Assembly: GCF_019097845.1 (NCBI RefSeq)
Contig: NZ_JAHRGM010000085.1
Location: forward strand, 62,001 to 126,000
Direction: 5' to 3'
Length of the DNA stretch: 64,000 nt
Source of the DNA: Sphingobium sp. AS12
GTDB taxonomy: Bacteria; Pseudomonadota; Alphaproteobacteria; Sphingomonadales; Sphingomonadaceae
Positions within the stretch are counted from its first letter, which is position 1; the number at the start of each line of letters is the position of its first letter. Positions 8,051 through 16,361 of the stretch are shown here, in pieces. The position numbers and the translations under genes were made by a program. The notes beneath the pieces were generated by a model. The model had not been told where the DNA came from and did not search any database. It saw only the letters and a list, made by a program, of their open reading frames with translations.

Positions 8051-9550
8051 TCAGGCCGACGCATCCGAAAGCGCCTGATCGGTCGGCGCGGAGATGGACG
8101 GATTGCGATCCTTTATCGTCGCCCGCGCCGCGCGCACGCCCGCACCATAATCAGGGTGAACCTGATCAAACAGCTTGCACTGACGTTCCTCGATAAAGTC
8201 GGGGATATCGCCCATGGCCGCGGCGATATTGGCGAACAACCGGTCCTTCTCGCCCGCGTCGAACAGTTCGAACAGGGCGCGGGGCTGGCTGAAATCGTCA
8301 TTCCCCTCCCTGTGGTTCCACCGGTCCGCATCGCCCGAAATCCGCAGCGGCGGCTCCAGGAATTTATTGTCCTCGACCGGCCCGCCAAAGCTGTTCGGCT
8401 CATAATAGGCCGCCGGATTGGGATTGTTGGGGGTGAAGCGCATCGCCCCGTCCTTGTGATAATGATGCACCGGGCATTTGGGGACATTGACCGGCAGCGC
8501 CTCATAATGGGTGCCGATGCGATGACGGTGCGCGTCTGCATAGGCGAAGATGCGCGCCTGGAGCATCTTGTCGGGCGAGAAGCCGATGCCGGGCACGATG
8601 TTGGACGGCGACATCGCCAACTGCTCGATTTCCGCGAAATAATTGTCGGCGTTGCGGTTCAGCTCCATCACGCCGATGTCGATCGGCGGATAGTCGGCAT
8701 GGGGCCACACTTTGGTGAGGTCGAACGGGTTATAGGGCGTCTTGTCGGCGTCCAGTTCAGGCATGATCTGGACCTGCACCTTCCATTTGGGGAAGTCGCC
8801 CTGCTCGATTGCCTCGAACAGATCCTCCTGCGTGGATTCGCGGGTGCGGCCCACGACCTGCGCTGCTTCCTCATTGGTCCAATGCTTGTGGCCCTGCATC
8901 GTCTTGAAGTGGAACTTGACCCAGAAGCGCTCATTGGCGTCGTTGATCAGGCTGAAGGTGTGGCTGCCATAGCCGTTGATGTGGCGCACATCGGTGGGCA
9001 GGCCACGATCGGACATCAGGATCGTCACCTGATGCAGCGATTCAGGGCTAAGCGACCAGAAATCCCACATCGCCGTAGGAGAGCGCAAATTGGTACGCGG
9101 GTGGCGCTTTTGGGTGTGGATGAAATCTGGGAATTTGAGCGGATCGCGCACGAAAAAGACCGGCGTGTTGTTGCCGACCAGATCCCAATTGCCCTCAGGC
9201 GTATAGAATTTCATCGCGAAGCCGCGCACGTCGCGCTCCGCATCCGCCGCGCCAGCTTCGCCAGCCACGGTCGAAAAGCGCAAGATCATGGGCGTCTGCG
9301 CGCCCGGTTGCAGCACCTTCGCCTTGGTGTAGGCGCTGATGTCGCCGGTGATGGTCAGCGTGCCATGCGCGCCCCAGCCCTTGGCATGAACAACGCGCTC
9401 AGGGATACGTTCGCGATTCTGGTGGGCCAGCTTTTCGAGCAGCTGATAATCCTGCAACAGCAGCGGGCCGCGCGGGCCAGCGCTCAGGCTGTTCTGATTG
9501 TCGGCGATCGGCGCGCCGCCGCTGGTCGTCATGATGGGCTTGTCGGCCAT
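8051..9550 (-). CDS. katA: Heme catalase, small-subunit monofunctional type
   Basis: Decomposes hydrogen peroxide. At 499 residues it matches small-subunit clade 3 catalases. Visible active-site residues are the distal His55 (VVHAKGWGAHG), the distal Asn near 128 (DLVGNNTPVFF) and the proximal heme-ligand Tyr337 (RIFAYADAHRHRIG). GAGGAG precedes the ATG by about eight bases. No signal peptide is present, so it is cytoplasmic. The gene is monocistronic, with its own terminator downstream and a 24-base imperfect palindrome about 85 bases upstream that could bind a regulator. Confidence 0.97.
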   Translation of the reverse strand: MADKPIMTTSGGAPIADNQNSLSAGPRGPLLLQDYQLLEKLAHQNRERIPERVVHAKGWGAHGTLTITGDISAYTKAKVLQPGAQTPMILRFSTVAGEAGAADAERDVRGFAMKFYTPEGNWDLVGNNTPVFFVRDPLKFPDFIHTQKRHPRTNLRSPTAMWDFWSLSPESLHQVTILMSDRGLPTDVRHINGYGSHTFSLINDANERFWVKFHFKTMQGHKHWTNEEAAQVVGRTRESTQEDLFEAIEQGDFPKWKVQVQIMPELDADKTPYNPFDLTKVWPHADYPPIDIGVMELNRNADNYFAEIEQLAMSPSNIVPGIGFSPDKMLQARIFAYADAHRHRIGTHYEALPVNVPKCPVHHYHKDGAMRFTPNNPNPAAYYEPNSFGGPVEDNKFLEPPLRISGDADRWNHREGNDDFSQPRALFELFDAGEKDRLFANIAAAMGDIPDFIEERQCKLFDQVHPDYGAGVRAARATIKDRNPSISAPTDQALSDASA

Positions 9551-9632
9551 GATCTTGCTCCTCGTCTAGCGAATGGAGAAAGGATAAGCCGCCTGCAAGT
9601 TCCGGTGAAATTGATTAAAACATGCTGACTGA

Positions 9633-9656
9633 TCGAATTTTACGGTAAATCCGATA
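9633..9656. promoter_or_regulatory. Imperfect palindrome between katA and clpS
   Basis: ATCGAATTTTA / TAAATCCGAT forms a 24-base inverted repeat with roughly nine of eleven positions matching per arm, centred about 95 bases upstream of the katA start. It has no T-run, so it is not a terminator for clpS. It could be an operator for a peroxide-responsive regulator; it is not a clear OxyR tetrad. Confidence 0.35.
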
Positions 9657-9666
9657 AAGGCCGCAA

Positions 9667-10002
9667 TCAGGCCTTTTCCAGCGTGCATTGCAGCGGATGC
9701 TGGTTTTGCCGGGCGAAATCCATCACCTGATTGACCTTGGTCTCCGCCACTTCATAGCTGAAAATACCGCACACGCCGACGCCGCGCTGATGGACATGCA
9801 GCATCACGCGAGTCGCCTGCTCCATATCCATGCGGAAAAACTGCTGGAGGACATGCACGACGAATTCCATCGGCGTGTAATCGTCATTGAGCATCAGCAC
9901 TTTGTAGAGCGACGGCTTTTTCGTGCGGGTGCGGGTGCGCGTGGCAATGCCGACGCTGGGACCGGTGCCATCGCCCGGATCGTCGCGATCCTCCCCCGTC
10001 AT
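9667..10002 (-). CDS. clpS: ATP-dependent Clp protease adaptor ClpS
   Basis: Small adaptor that brings N-degron substrates to ClpAP. The core KKPSLYKVLMLNDDYTPMEF and the following VVHVLQQFFRMDMEQATRVM are diagnostic, including the Asn-Asp pair that contacts the substrate N-terminus, then HVHQRGVGVCGIFSYEVAE. The start is uncertain: in-frame ATGs at 10002, 10017, 10041, 10074 and 10113 all lack a good ribosome site. I choose 10002 because it gives 111 residues with a 26-residue lead before KKPSLY, the usual alphaproteobacterial proportion. Confidence 0.9.
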   Translation of the reverse strand: MTGEDRDDPGDGTGPSVGIATRTRTRTKKPSLYKVLMLNDDYTPMEFVVHVLQQFFRMDMEQATRVMLHVHQRGVGVCGIFSYEVAETKVNQVMDFARQNQHPLQCTLEKA

Positions 10003-10129
10003 CGTCACGGGGATCATCGATGCTGTCAAAATTCTGGTCATGATAGGCGAGAATATGGCGATTTGTCGCCGCATGGCAAGGGGGCCGCAGGGACATGCGC
10101 CTGTGGTAACCATCTATTTTGCAGACAGC

Positions 10130-10164
10130 AAAAGGGCGCGCCCTCCGATATGGAGGGCGCGCCC
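10130..10164 (-). terminator. Rho-independent terminator of the phasin gene
   Basis: GGGCGCGCCCTCC at 10134-10146 pairs perfectly with 10152-10164 (13 pairs, five-base loop). On the minus strand it is followed by TTTT. It lies 23 bases past the phasin stop. Confidence 0.92.
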
Positions 10165-10186
10165 CTGATGCGGCCAGTCCGATCGC

Positions 10187-11035
10187 TTAGGCGGCCAGCG
10201 ACTTCACCTTGTCGGTGACCAGGGTCACGCGGGCGGTCAGCGGGCTGGCGACGTCACCGGCCAGCTTCATCATCGCTTCGCTGCTCTTGGCGGCTTCCTT
10301 GGTGAAATCGTCGAAGCTGCTCGAAAAGAGCTGGCTCTGCAGCTGGAAGAATTCGGTCGGCGTCTTGATGGTCGAAAAGGTCTTGAACGAAGCAGTCGCC
10401 TTCTCAAAGCTCTTGCGGCTGTAATCGACGGCTTCCTGGCCCAGCGTTTCCATGCCCTTGGCCGCGATCTTGCCGGATTCAACCAGCGCTTCGACATTGC
10501 CCTTGGCCAGGTCGCTCAGCTCTTCGATCGCCTTGGTCGACTTTTCGACGCCGGCCTTCGCCTTTTCGTTAAGGTCGGCATAGACGGTTTCCATCTTGGC
10601 CTTGGCGTCTTCAGCGAACTTCTTGCCGGTTTCGATTACGTCGTTCATCGTCTTTGTTCCTTCTATGGCGGACAGCGTCTTGATTGCGAACGGTTCGGCC
10701 TGCTTGGGCAGGCTCTTGGTCATTTCGGGTTCGACCGGAGCTTCCGGCGGCACAGCGGCTACAGGCGCCGCAGCCACGGGTTCAGCTTCGATGACTGGCT
10801 CAGCAACCGGCTCCGGGAGCGGCGGCGCATCGACGGCGGTGGTCGCTGCCACGATCGCGGACGGATTGGCGTCGATTGCCTTGACGCTCGATGCCGTCGC
10901 CTTGCGCACGGTCGGCTTCTTGGGGGCGGGCGCGATCGCCGCTTCGGCAGCTTTGAGAGCTTCGCTGGCCGACAAGGTCGTCGATGCGCTTTTAGCGCGC
11001 GGGGCGCTGCGTCCGGTCTTGGGTGTTACGGCCAT
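10187..11035 (-). CDS. phaP: Phasin family protein
   Basis: Coat protein of polyhydroxyalkanoate granules. The 282-residue product has a basic, Ala/Pro/Val-rich low-complexity N-terminal half (about 1-110) and a phasin domain at about 125-280 made of amphipathic helices, with phrases FAEDAKAKMETVYADLNEKA and DYSRKSFEKATASFKTFSTI. The long disordered N-terminus is larger than in minimal phasins. GGAGAA precedes the ATG by eight bases. PHA synthase lies directly upstream on the same strand, and a double inverted repeat in between probably controls this gene separately. Confidence 0.9.
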   Translation of the reverse strand: MAVTPKTGRSAPRAKSASTTLSASEALKAAEAAIAPAPKKPTVRKATASSVKAIDANPSAIVAATTAVDAPPLPEPVAEPVIEAEPVAAAPVAAVPPEAPVEPEMTKSLPKQAEPFAIKTLSAIEGTKTMNDVIETGKKFAEDAKAKMETVYADLNEKAKAGVEKSTKAIEELSDLAKGNVEALVESGKIAAKGMETLGQEAVDYSRKSFEKATASFKTFSTIKTPTEFFQLQSQLFSSSFDDFTKEAAKSSEAMMKLAGDVASPLTARVTLVTDKVKSLAA

Positions 11036-11048
11036 GGACTATTCTCCA

Positions 11049-11113
11049 TTTGTTGCACTGCACAATAATCATTTCGCAAGGCGATTGCAAGACTTATTGT
11101 GCAGTGCAACAAA
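11049..11113. promoter_or_regulatory. Perfect 20-bp inverted repeat, candidate double PhaR-type operator
   Basis: TTTGTTGCACTGCACAATAA at 11049-11068 is repeated exactly in inverse at 11094-11113, 25 bases apart. Each arm contains TTGCACTGCAC, close to the TGC-N3-GCA operators described for PHA regulators (PhaR/PhbF/AniA). It fills the promoter region of the phasin gene, whose start is 14 bases away. The arm centres are 45 bases apart, a little over four helical turns, so two regulator molecules could cooperate or loop the DNA. Confidence 0.7.
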
Positions 11114-11164
11114 ACCGTCATCCAGTCTGACGGCGGAGGGTCGCAACGGCCGGAAAAAACGGTA

Positions 11165-12910
11165 TTATCGTCCCTTTACATAGCGCCCCGGTGCGTCCTC
11201 TATCGCCTTGAGCCGGCCTTTGCCTGGCTGGCGCGCGCCCTTGGCCGGGACAGTCTGCGGATCGAGTCGCTCGATCCAGGCGCGCCAGTCGGGCCACCAG
11301 CTGCCCTTGGTTTCTTGCGCTGCGGCAAGGAAGGCATCGAGCGTAGGCTGGCTGTCCTCGCAGGCCCAATATTGATATTTCTGCGCTGCCGGGGGATTGA
11401 CGACCCCGGCGATATGGCCGGACCCGGCGAGCAGGAAGCGGATCGGCCCCGACAAATTCTCGGTCAGCTTCCATACGCTTTCCAGCGGCGCGATATGATC
11501 CTCCCTGCCCGCCTGGACATAGGCCGGGGTCATGACTTTTTTAAGGTCGATCGGCGTGCCATCGACCGTGATCGCGCCGGGAACCACCAGCAGATTGTCG
11601 CGATAGAGCTGGGTCAGATAATCTTTGTGCCAGCGCGCGGGCAGGTTGGTGGTGTCGCCATTCCAGTAGAGCAAGTCGAACGGCGGATAATCCTGTCCCA
11701 ACAGGTAATTATTGACGACATAGCTCCAGATCAGGTCACGGCCGCGCAGCAGGTTGAAGGTCAGCGCCATATAGCGGCCGTCCAGAAATCCCTTGGATGA
11801 CAGCTGATCGACCAGCTTCATCTGTTCATCGTCGATGAACAGGGTCAGGTCGCCGGCCTTGGTGAAATCGACCTGGGCAGTGAAGAAGGTCGCGCTTGCG
11901 ACCTTGTCCCCTTCCCCCCGCGCGGCCAGCAGCGCCAGCGTTGCGGCCAACGTGGTGCCTGCAACGCAATAGCCGATCGTGTGGACGCTGGGCACCTTGA
12001 GCAGATCACGCACCGTGTCGATCGCGTCGATCTGCCCGCGCAGGATATAATCGTCCCAGATCAAATCCTTCATCGACTCGTCGGCCGACTTCCACGACAC
12101 CAGAAACACGCTGATCCCCTGATCCACCGCCCATTTGACGAAGCTTTTTTGCGGGGACAGGTCGAGAATATAGAAACGGTTGATCCATGGCGGGAAGATG
12201 ATGAGCGGGGTCGCCAGCACGTCCGGCGTGGACGGCGCATAGTGAACGAGCTGGTAGAGCGGGGTTTCGTGGATCACCTTGCCAGGCGTCGCAGCGATGT
12301 TGCGCCCCAGCTCGAACTGGGTGCCGTCGGTGTGGGTCAGCTGGCCCTTTTCCAGATCGGCCAGCATATGCTGCAAACCCTTGACCAGATTTTCGCCCCC
12401 GCTCTGGATCGTCTTTTCCACAACCGTCGGATTGGTCAGCGGGAAATTGGAGGGCGAGAGCGCATCGAGCATCCCGCTGGTCGCAAAGCGCAGCTTGGCC
12501 TTTTGCTTGGGGTCCACGCCATCGACGGCATCGGCCAGTTGCAGCATATAGTCCGAAACGAGCAGATAGCTTTGCCGGATCAGGTCGTAAAAGGGGTGCT
12601 GGGTCCAGGCCGGATCGGCAAAGCGGCGGTCCTTTGCAGCCGCCGGGCTGTTTGCCGGGGCCGGTTCGGGATGGTCGCGGAACATGCCGCCCGAATCGAG
12701 GAAACGCTGCCACATCGCCAGCCCTTCGTCGGCAAAACTCGTCTGGATCCGCGCCACCGCTTCGGGCGAGAAATGCAGGGTCTGGCCCGCCGCCCCCGCC
12801 GCCTGCTCCAGCATCAGTTGCTGGGCCTGGCCGATGGCGTGGGTCCATTGCTGCATCTGTTCCAGCGTGGGCAGATGCGGCTCCATGATATCGGCTTTAT
12901 CCATGGCCAC
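11165..12910 (-). CDS. phaC: Class I polyhydroxyalkanoate synthase
   Basis: Polymerises hydroxyacyl-CoA into PHA on the granule surface. At 581 residues it fits class I. The lipase-like box is GYCVAG (Cys315 as nucleophile), with Asp471 (AGREDHIAP) and His499 (GSGHIAG) completing the triad; the N-terminal domain spans about 1-200. An AGGAGG site lies six bases before the GTG at 12910 and twelve before an ATG at 12904, so the GTG start is favoured. No thiolase or reductase gene is adjacent; the phasin gene follows 129 bases downstream. Confidence 0.96.
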   Translation of the reverse strand: MAMDKADIMEPHLPTLEQMQQWTHAIGQAQQLMLEQAAGAAGQTLHFSPEAVARIQTSFADEGLAMWQRFLDSGGMFRDHPEPAPANSPAAAKDRRFADPAWTQHPFYDLIRQSYLLVSDYMLQLADAVDGVDPKQKAKLRFATSGMLDALSPSNFPLTNPTVVEKTIQSGGENLVKGLQHMLADLEKGQLTHTDGTQFELGRNIAATPGKVIHETPLYQLVHYAPSTPDVLATPLIIFPPWINRFYILDLSPQKSFVKWAVDQGISVFLVSWKSADESMKDLIWDDYILRGQIDAIDTVRDLLKVPSVHTIGYCVAGTTLAATLALLAARGEGDKVASATFFTAQVDFTKAGDLTLFIDDEQMKLVDQLSSKGFLDGRYMALTFNLLRGRDLIWSYVVNNYLLGQDYPPFDLLYWNGDTTNLPARWHKDYLTQLYRDNLLVVPGAITVDGTPIDLKKVMTPAYVQAGREDHIAPLESVWKLTENLSGPIRFLLAGSGHIAGVVNPPAAQKYQYWACEDSQPTLDAFLAAAQETKGSWWPDWRAWIERLDPQTVPAKGARQPGKGRLKAIEDAPGRYVKGR

Positions 12911-13046
12911 CCTGCTCCTCCTGGCATCGTTTCTATGCGCCGCTTTCTCTGGCGCGTCGCCATCGGGCCGGTTATAGCCAGATTGTGACGCGGCAACGGC
13001 GCGACACGCACTATTCCTTACCTAGAGCTTTCAGGAAAGCCTTATA

Positions 13047-14255
13047 ATGTCCGAAGAATTCTATCGCATGAAGCGCCTGCCCCCTTATGTCATCGCGGAA
13101 GTCAACGCGATGCGGGCCGCCGCGCGTGCGGCGGGAGAGGATATTATCGATCTGGGCATGGGGAATCCCGACCTGCCGCCACCGCCCCATGTCATCGACA
13201 AGCTGGTCGAGGTGGCGCGCAAGCCCGACGCCCATGGCTATTCCCAGTCGAAGGGGATTCCGGGCCTCCGCAAGGCGCAGGCCAATTATTATGGCCGCCG
13301 CTTCGGCGTCGACGTTGACCCGGAGACCGAGGTCGTCGTGACCATGGGGTCGAAGGAAGGCCTGGCCAGCCTGGCCACCGCAATCACGGCGCCGGGCGAT
13401 GTCGTGCTGGCCCCCAACCCCAGCTACCCGATCCATATGTTCGGCTTCATATTAGCAGGCGCGACGATCCGGTCTGTGCCGACGACGCCGGATGATAATT
13501 ATTTCCGCTCGCTCGACCGCGCCATGGCCTTCACCGTGCCGCGCCCGTCGATCCTGGTGGTCAATTATCCGTCCAATCCGACCGCAGAGACGGTGGACCT
13601 GGCCTTTTACGAGCGGCTGGTCGCCTGGGCAAAGGAGAATAAGGTCTGGGTCCTGAGCGACCTTGCCTATTCCGAGCTATATTATGACGGCAACCCGACC
13701 CCCTCCATTTTGCAGGTGCCGGGCGCGAAGGACATCGCGATCGAGTTCACTTCGCTCAGCAAGACCTATTCGATGGCGGGTTGGCGGATCGGCTTTGCGG
13801 TCGGCAACAAACAGCTGATCGCTGCGATGAGCCGGGTGAAATCCTATCTGGATTATGGCGCGTTCACGCCGATTCAGGCTGCCGCCTGCGCAGCGCTCAA
13901 CGGGCCGCAGGATATCGTGCAGAAGAACCGCGAACTCTATCACAAGCGCCGCGACGTGCTGGTCGAAAGCTTCGGTCGCGCCGGATGGGACATTCCCGCC
14001 CCGCCCGCGTCCATGTTCGCCTGGGCGCCGTTGCCGCCTGCGCTCAAAGAGATGGGCAGTCTGGAATTTTCCAAGCAGTTGCTCACCCATGCCAAGGTCG
14101 CGGTCGCGCCGGGCGTGGGCTATGGCGAGGATGGCGAAGGGTTCGTCCGCATCGCCATGGTTGAGAATGAACAGCGGCTGCGGCAGGCCGCGCGCAACAT
14201 CAAATCCTATCTCAAGTCGATGGGCGTCAATACGCCGGCCAAGGGTGCGGCCTGA
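13047..14255 (+). CDS. Class I/II PLP-dependent aminotransferase (AlaC-like)
   Basis: A fold-type I aminotransferase of 402 residues. Visible features are IDLGMGNPDLPPP near the N-terminus, NYPSNPTAETVD for the PLP-ring Asn region, and SLSKTYSMAGWRIGF with the Schiff-base lysine. It resembles the AlaC/alanine-glutamate branch, sometimes labelled LL-diaminopimelate aminotransferase; substrate cannot be settled by eye. AGGAAAG precedes the ATG. It is divergent from phaC and followed by a repeat element. In related genomes I recall this type of gene beside hom and glpX, whereas here it is 9 kb away. Confidence 0.88.
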   Translation: MSEEFYRMKRLPPYVIAEVNAMRAAARAAGEDIIDLGMGNPDLPPPPHVIDKLVEVARKPDAHGYSQSKGIPGLRKAQANYYGRRFGVDVDPETEVVVTMGSKEGLASLATAITAPGDVVLAPNPSYPIHMFGFILAGATIRSVPTTPDDNYFRSLDRAMAFTVPRPSILVVNYPSNPTAETVDLAFYERLVAWAKENKVWVLSDLAYSELYYDGNPTPSILQVPGAKDIAIEFTSLSKTYSMAGWRIGFAVGNKQLIAAMSRVKSYLDYGAFTPIQAAACAALNGPQDIVQKNRELYHKRRDVLVESFGRAGWDIPAPPASMFAWAPLPPALKEMGSLEFSKQLLTHAKVAVAPGVGYGEDGEGFVRIAMVENEQRLRQAARNIKSYLKSMGVNTPAKGAA

Positions 14256-14290
14256 GCCAAAAGACTATACTGCGTTAAAAGCACTGCGTA

Positions 14291-14350
14291 TTCCCGCGCA
14301 GGCGGGAACCCAGTTCATACGGTCGGACTGGGTTCCCGCCTACGCGGGAA
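14291..14350. repeat. Extragenic inverted repeat, TTCCCGCGCAGGCGGGAA family
   Basis: Two 24-base arms (14291-14314 and 14327-14350) are inverse copies with a single mismatch around a 12-base loop. It lies 35 bases past the aminotransferase stop. A truncated half-copy (GCCGCGCAGGCGAGAACCCA) occurs near 54510. Such palindromic units are common between sphingomonad genes; this one could fold in RNA but has no T-run. Confidence 0.8.
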
Positions 14351-14458
14351 CACGATGTTCGTTGGGATGAGGCGCATCCTTTGGGCCACCGTCGCTTGTG
14401 ATCCCCTTGCCCCGCCAGCCACAATGAAGGATAGCTGCCTCGTAAGAGGTGCCGCGCG

Positions 14459-14941
14459 ATGATCCCCCTGCCACAAGTCTCTCAGGTCGCGCAGACCATA
14501 CAGCTGGCGCTCGCGCCGGTGTTCCTGCTGGCGGGGATCGGCGCGTTTCTGAATGTCTGCGTCAGTCGACTGGCGCGGATCATCGACCGGGCGCGGAATG
14601 TGGAGGCGGCGATCCTGACCACGCGGGGGCGTGAGCATGACCGGCTGGTCAATGAAATCCGCGTCCTCGACAAAAGGATGAGCGTGGTCAATATCGCGAT
14701 CTTCCTGTCGGTCGCGTCGGCCTGCGCCGTCTGTCTGGTCGTCATCCTGCTGTTTGCGGGCAATTTGTTCGGCGCGCATCTGGGCACGCCTATCGCCATA
14801 TTGTTCAGCTTGGCGATGCTGTTGCAGGCGGGCGGCTTTGCGACCTTCATTCAGGAAATTCGGCTGGGGTCCAAGATCATCCATATCCGTAACGAAGTAT
14901 TGTATCACGAGGCCGAGACGGAAGAGCCGGACGCGAAATGA
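14459..14941 (+). CDS. DUF2721 membrane protein
   Basis: A 160-residue protein with a helix at about 16-38, a charged amphipathic stretch (SRLARIIDRARNVEAAIL), then two helices at about 78-100 and 104-125. The architecture and the Arg-Ile-Ile-Asp-Arg-Ala-Arg phrase match DUF2721, a family without known function. AAGAGGTG lies a little far from the ATG. It overlaps the next gene by four bases (ATGA), implying translational coupling. Confidence 0.8.
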   Translation: MIPLPQVSQVAQTIQLALAPVFLLAGIGAFLNVCVSRLARIIDRARNVEAAILTTRGREHDRLVNEIRVLDKRMSVVNIAIFLSVASACAVCLVVILLFAGNLFGAHLGTPIAILFSLAMLLQAGGFATFIQEIRLGSKIIHIRNEVLYHEAETEEPDAK

Positions 14942-15507
14942 CCCGTTTCACCGTCAACGACCGGCCGGTGCAATATCGCATGGACCCGGACACGCCCTTG
15001 CTATGGGCGCTGCGTGATGCGTCGAACCTGACCGGCACCAAATATGGTTGCGGTACGGGCGACTGTGGTGCCTGCACCGTCGATATTGACGGGGAAGCGG
15101 TGCGGTCCTGTCAGGTCACGATCGGCAAGACCGAGGGGCGTTTCGTCACCACGATCGAGGCGCTGTCGCCCGATCGCGGCCATCCGGTGCAGCAGGCGTT
15201 CGCCGCCGACAATGTGTCGCAATGCGGCTATTGCATCCCCGGCATGATCATGGCTGCGTCGGTGCTGCTGCGCCGGACCAATGATCCAAGCGATGCGGAG
15301 ATTGACGCGGCGATCACCAATATCTGCCGCTGCGGCATCTATCCACGGCTGCGCGGCGCGATCCGCCGGGCTGGACGGATCATGCGGGGCGAGGATACGG
15401 GTATAGGCGAACAAGGGGCCGCCGCGCCGCCCCCGGGCATTACGCCGGAGGAGGCTGCCCGCACCGTCCCGGCGCTGGGCAGGCCTGCGTCTCAGCCGAA
15501 GCGATAA
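14938..15507 (+). CDS. [2Fe-2S] subunit, isoquinoline 1-oxidoreductase alpha-like
   Basis: Small iron-sulfur subunit of the xanthine-oxidase superfamily. The plant-type cluster is bound by Cys38, Cys43, Cys46 and Cys58 (GCGTGDCGACTVD), the second cluster by Cys96, Cys99, Cys130 and Cys132 (QCGYCIPG and NICRCGIY). Both sets are complete. Residues 145-189 form a Pro/Ala-rich extension beyond the usual end of about 150. The partner molybdopterin subunit normally follows directly, but here the next gene runs the opposite way and overlaps this tail by 16 bases. It either works with a distant large subunit or is a relic. Confidence 0.88.
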   Translation: MTRFTVNDRPVQYRMDPDTPLLWALRDASNLTGTKYGCGTGDCGACTVDIDGEAVRSCQVTIGKTEGRFVTTIEALSPDRGHPVQQAFAADNVSQCGYCIPGMIMAASVLLRRTNDPSDAEIDAAITNICRCGIYPRLRGAIRRAGRIMRGEDTGIGEQGAAAPPPGITPEEAARTVPALGRPASQPKR

Positions 15508-16301
15508 CCCGACACGGCCCAGCCTATCACCATGCTGTGATGGTCGCGCACCGCCGGGTCATCGCCACCCGCCCCCAGCGCGACCATCAGCGGCAGCAGA
15601 TGCTCCTCACGCGGATGGGCGAAATGGGCGTTGGGCAGACTGTCCCACGCGATGACGCGCGCGGCCCGGTTGGCCGGATCGGGATCGGTCACCGCCGCCG
15701 TCAGCGCATCGTCCCAGGTCTGTGATGGCGCGGTCGCCTGCGCGCCGCGCACGCGCAGATTGTGAAAGCTCATGCCCGATCCGACGATCAGCACGCCTTC
15801 GTCGCGCAGCACGGAGAGCGCACACCCGGCGGCGACATGGGCGGCGGGGTCGAGATCGCGGCGTAACGACAGCTGGACCAGCGGAATGTCGGCATCGGGC
15901 AGCGCGACCTTCATAGGGATGAACACGCCATGGTCCCAGCCGCGCGCCGCCTCCTGCGCGGTCGCAAAGCCTGCTCCGGCAAGCAGCGCAGCAACGCGCG
16001 CGGCCAGATCCGGCGCGCCCGGCGCGTCCCAGCGCAGCGTGTAGGTGTGCGGAGGGAAGCCATGATAGTCGAACAGCAAGGCGGGCCGAACACCAACATG
16101 GACGGTGAAGGCCGCCTCCTCCCAATGGCCCGACACCAGCAGGATGGCGCGGGGCCGTTCGGGCAGGCTGGCGATCAGCCCGGCGAGATAGTCCTGCATC
16201 GGCTGCCACATCGGATCGCTATGGGGATGGTCAGGATCGGCGGGGTCCATGAAGAAGCAGGGACCACCGCCATGAGGGATGAAGAGGCTGGGCTGAGTCA
16301 T
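15492..16301 (-). CDS. DODA-type extradiol ring-opening dioxygenase (YgiD-like)
   Basis: Member of the class III extradiol dioxygenase family, 269 residues. Candidate metal-binding histidines lie in FIPHGGGP near the N-terminus, SGHWEE and DHGVFIPMK, with VGSGMSFHNLR and the C-terminal HSMVIGWAVSGYRFG also typical. Bacterial YgiD homologues act on L-DOPA in vitro; the natural substrate is unclear. The ATG at 16301 opens MTQPSLFIPHGGGP and is preferred over an upstream TTG at 16343, although its ribosome site is poor. It converges on the [2Fe-2S] gene and follows bphP on the same strand. Confidence 0.87.
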   Translation of the reverse strand: MTQPSLFIPHGGGPCFFMDPADPDHPHSDPMWQPMQDYLAGLIASLPERPRAILLVSGHWEEAAFTVHVGVRPALLFDYHGFPPHTYTLRWDAPGAPDLAARVAALLAGAGFATAQEAARGWDHGVFIPMKVALPDADIPLVQLSLRRDLDPAAHVAAGCALSVLRDEGVLIVGSGMSFHNLRVRGAQATAPSQTWDDALTAAVTDPDPANRAARVIAWDSLPNAHFAHPREEHLLPLMVALGAGGDDPAVRDHHSMVIGWAVSGYRFG

Positions 16302-16361
16302 GCCCGGCACATTGGCGCGCGGGAGAACAAGCGCAACGGGCAAGCACGAAACATTCCGTTT

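Noticed and set aside
8156..9628. 490-codon frame opposite catalase
   Set aside because: Mirror of the catalase codon pattern; all catalytic residues are on the minus strand.
11049..11113. 20-bp inverted repeat as insertion-sequence ends
   Set aside because: Only 25 bases lie between the arms, with no transposase or target duplication; an operator fits better.
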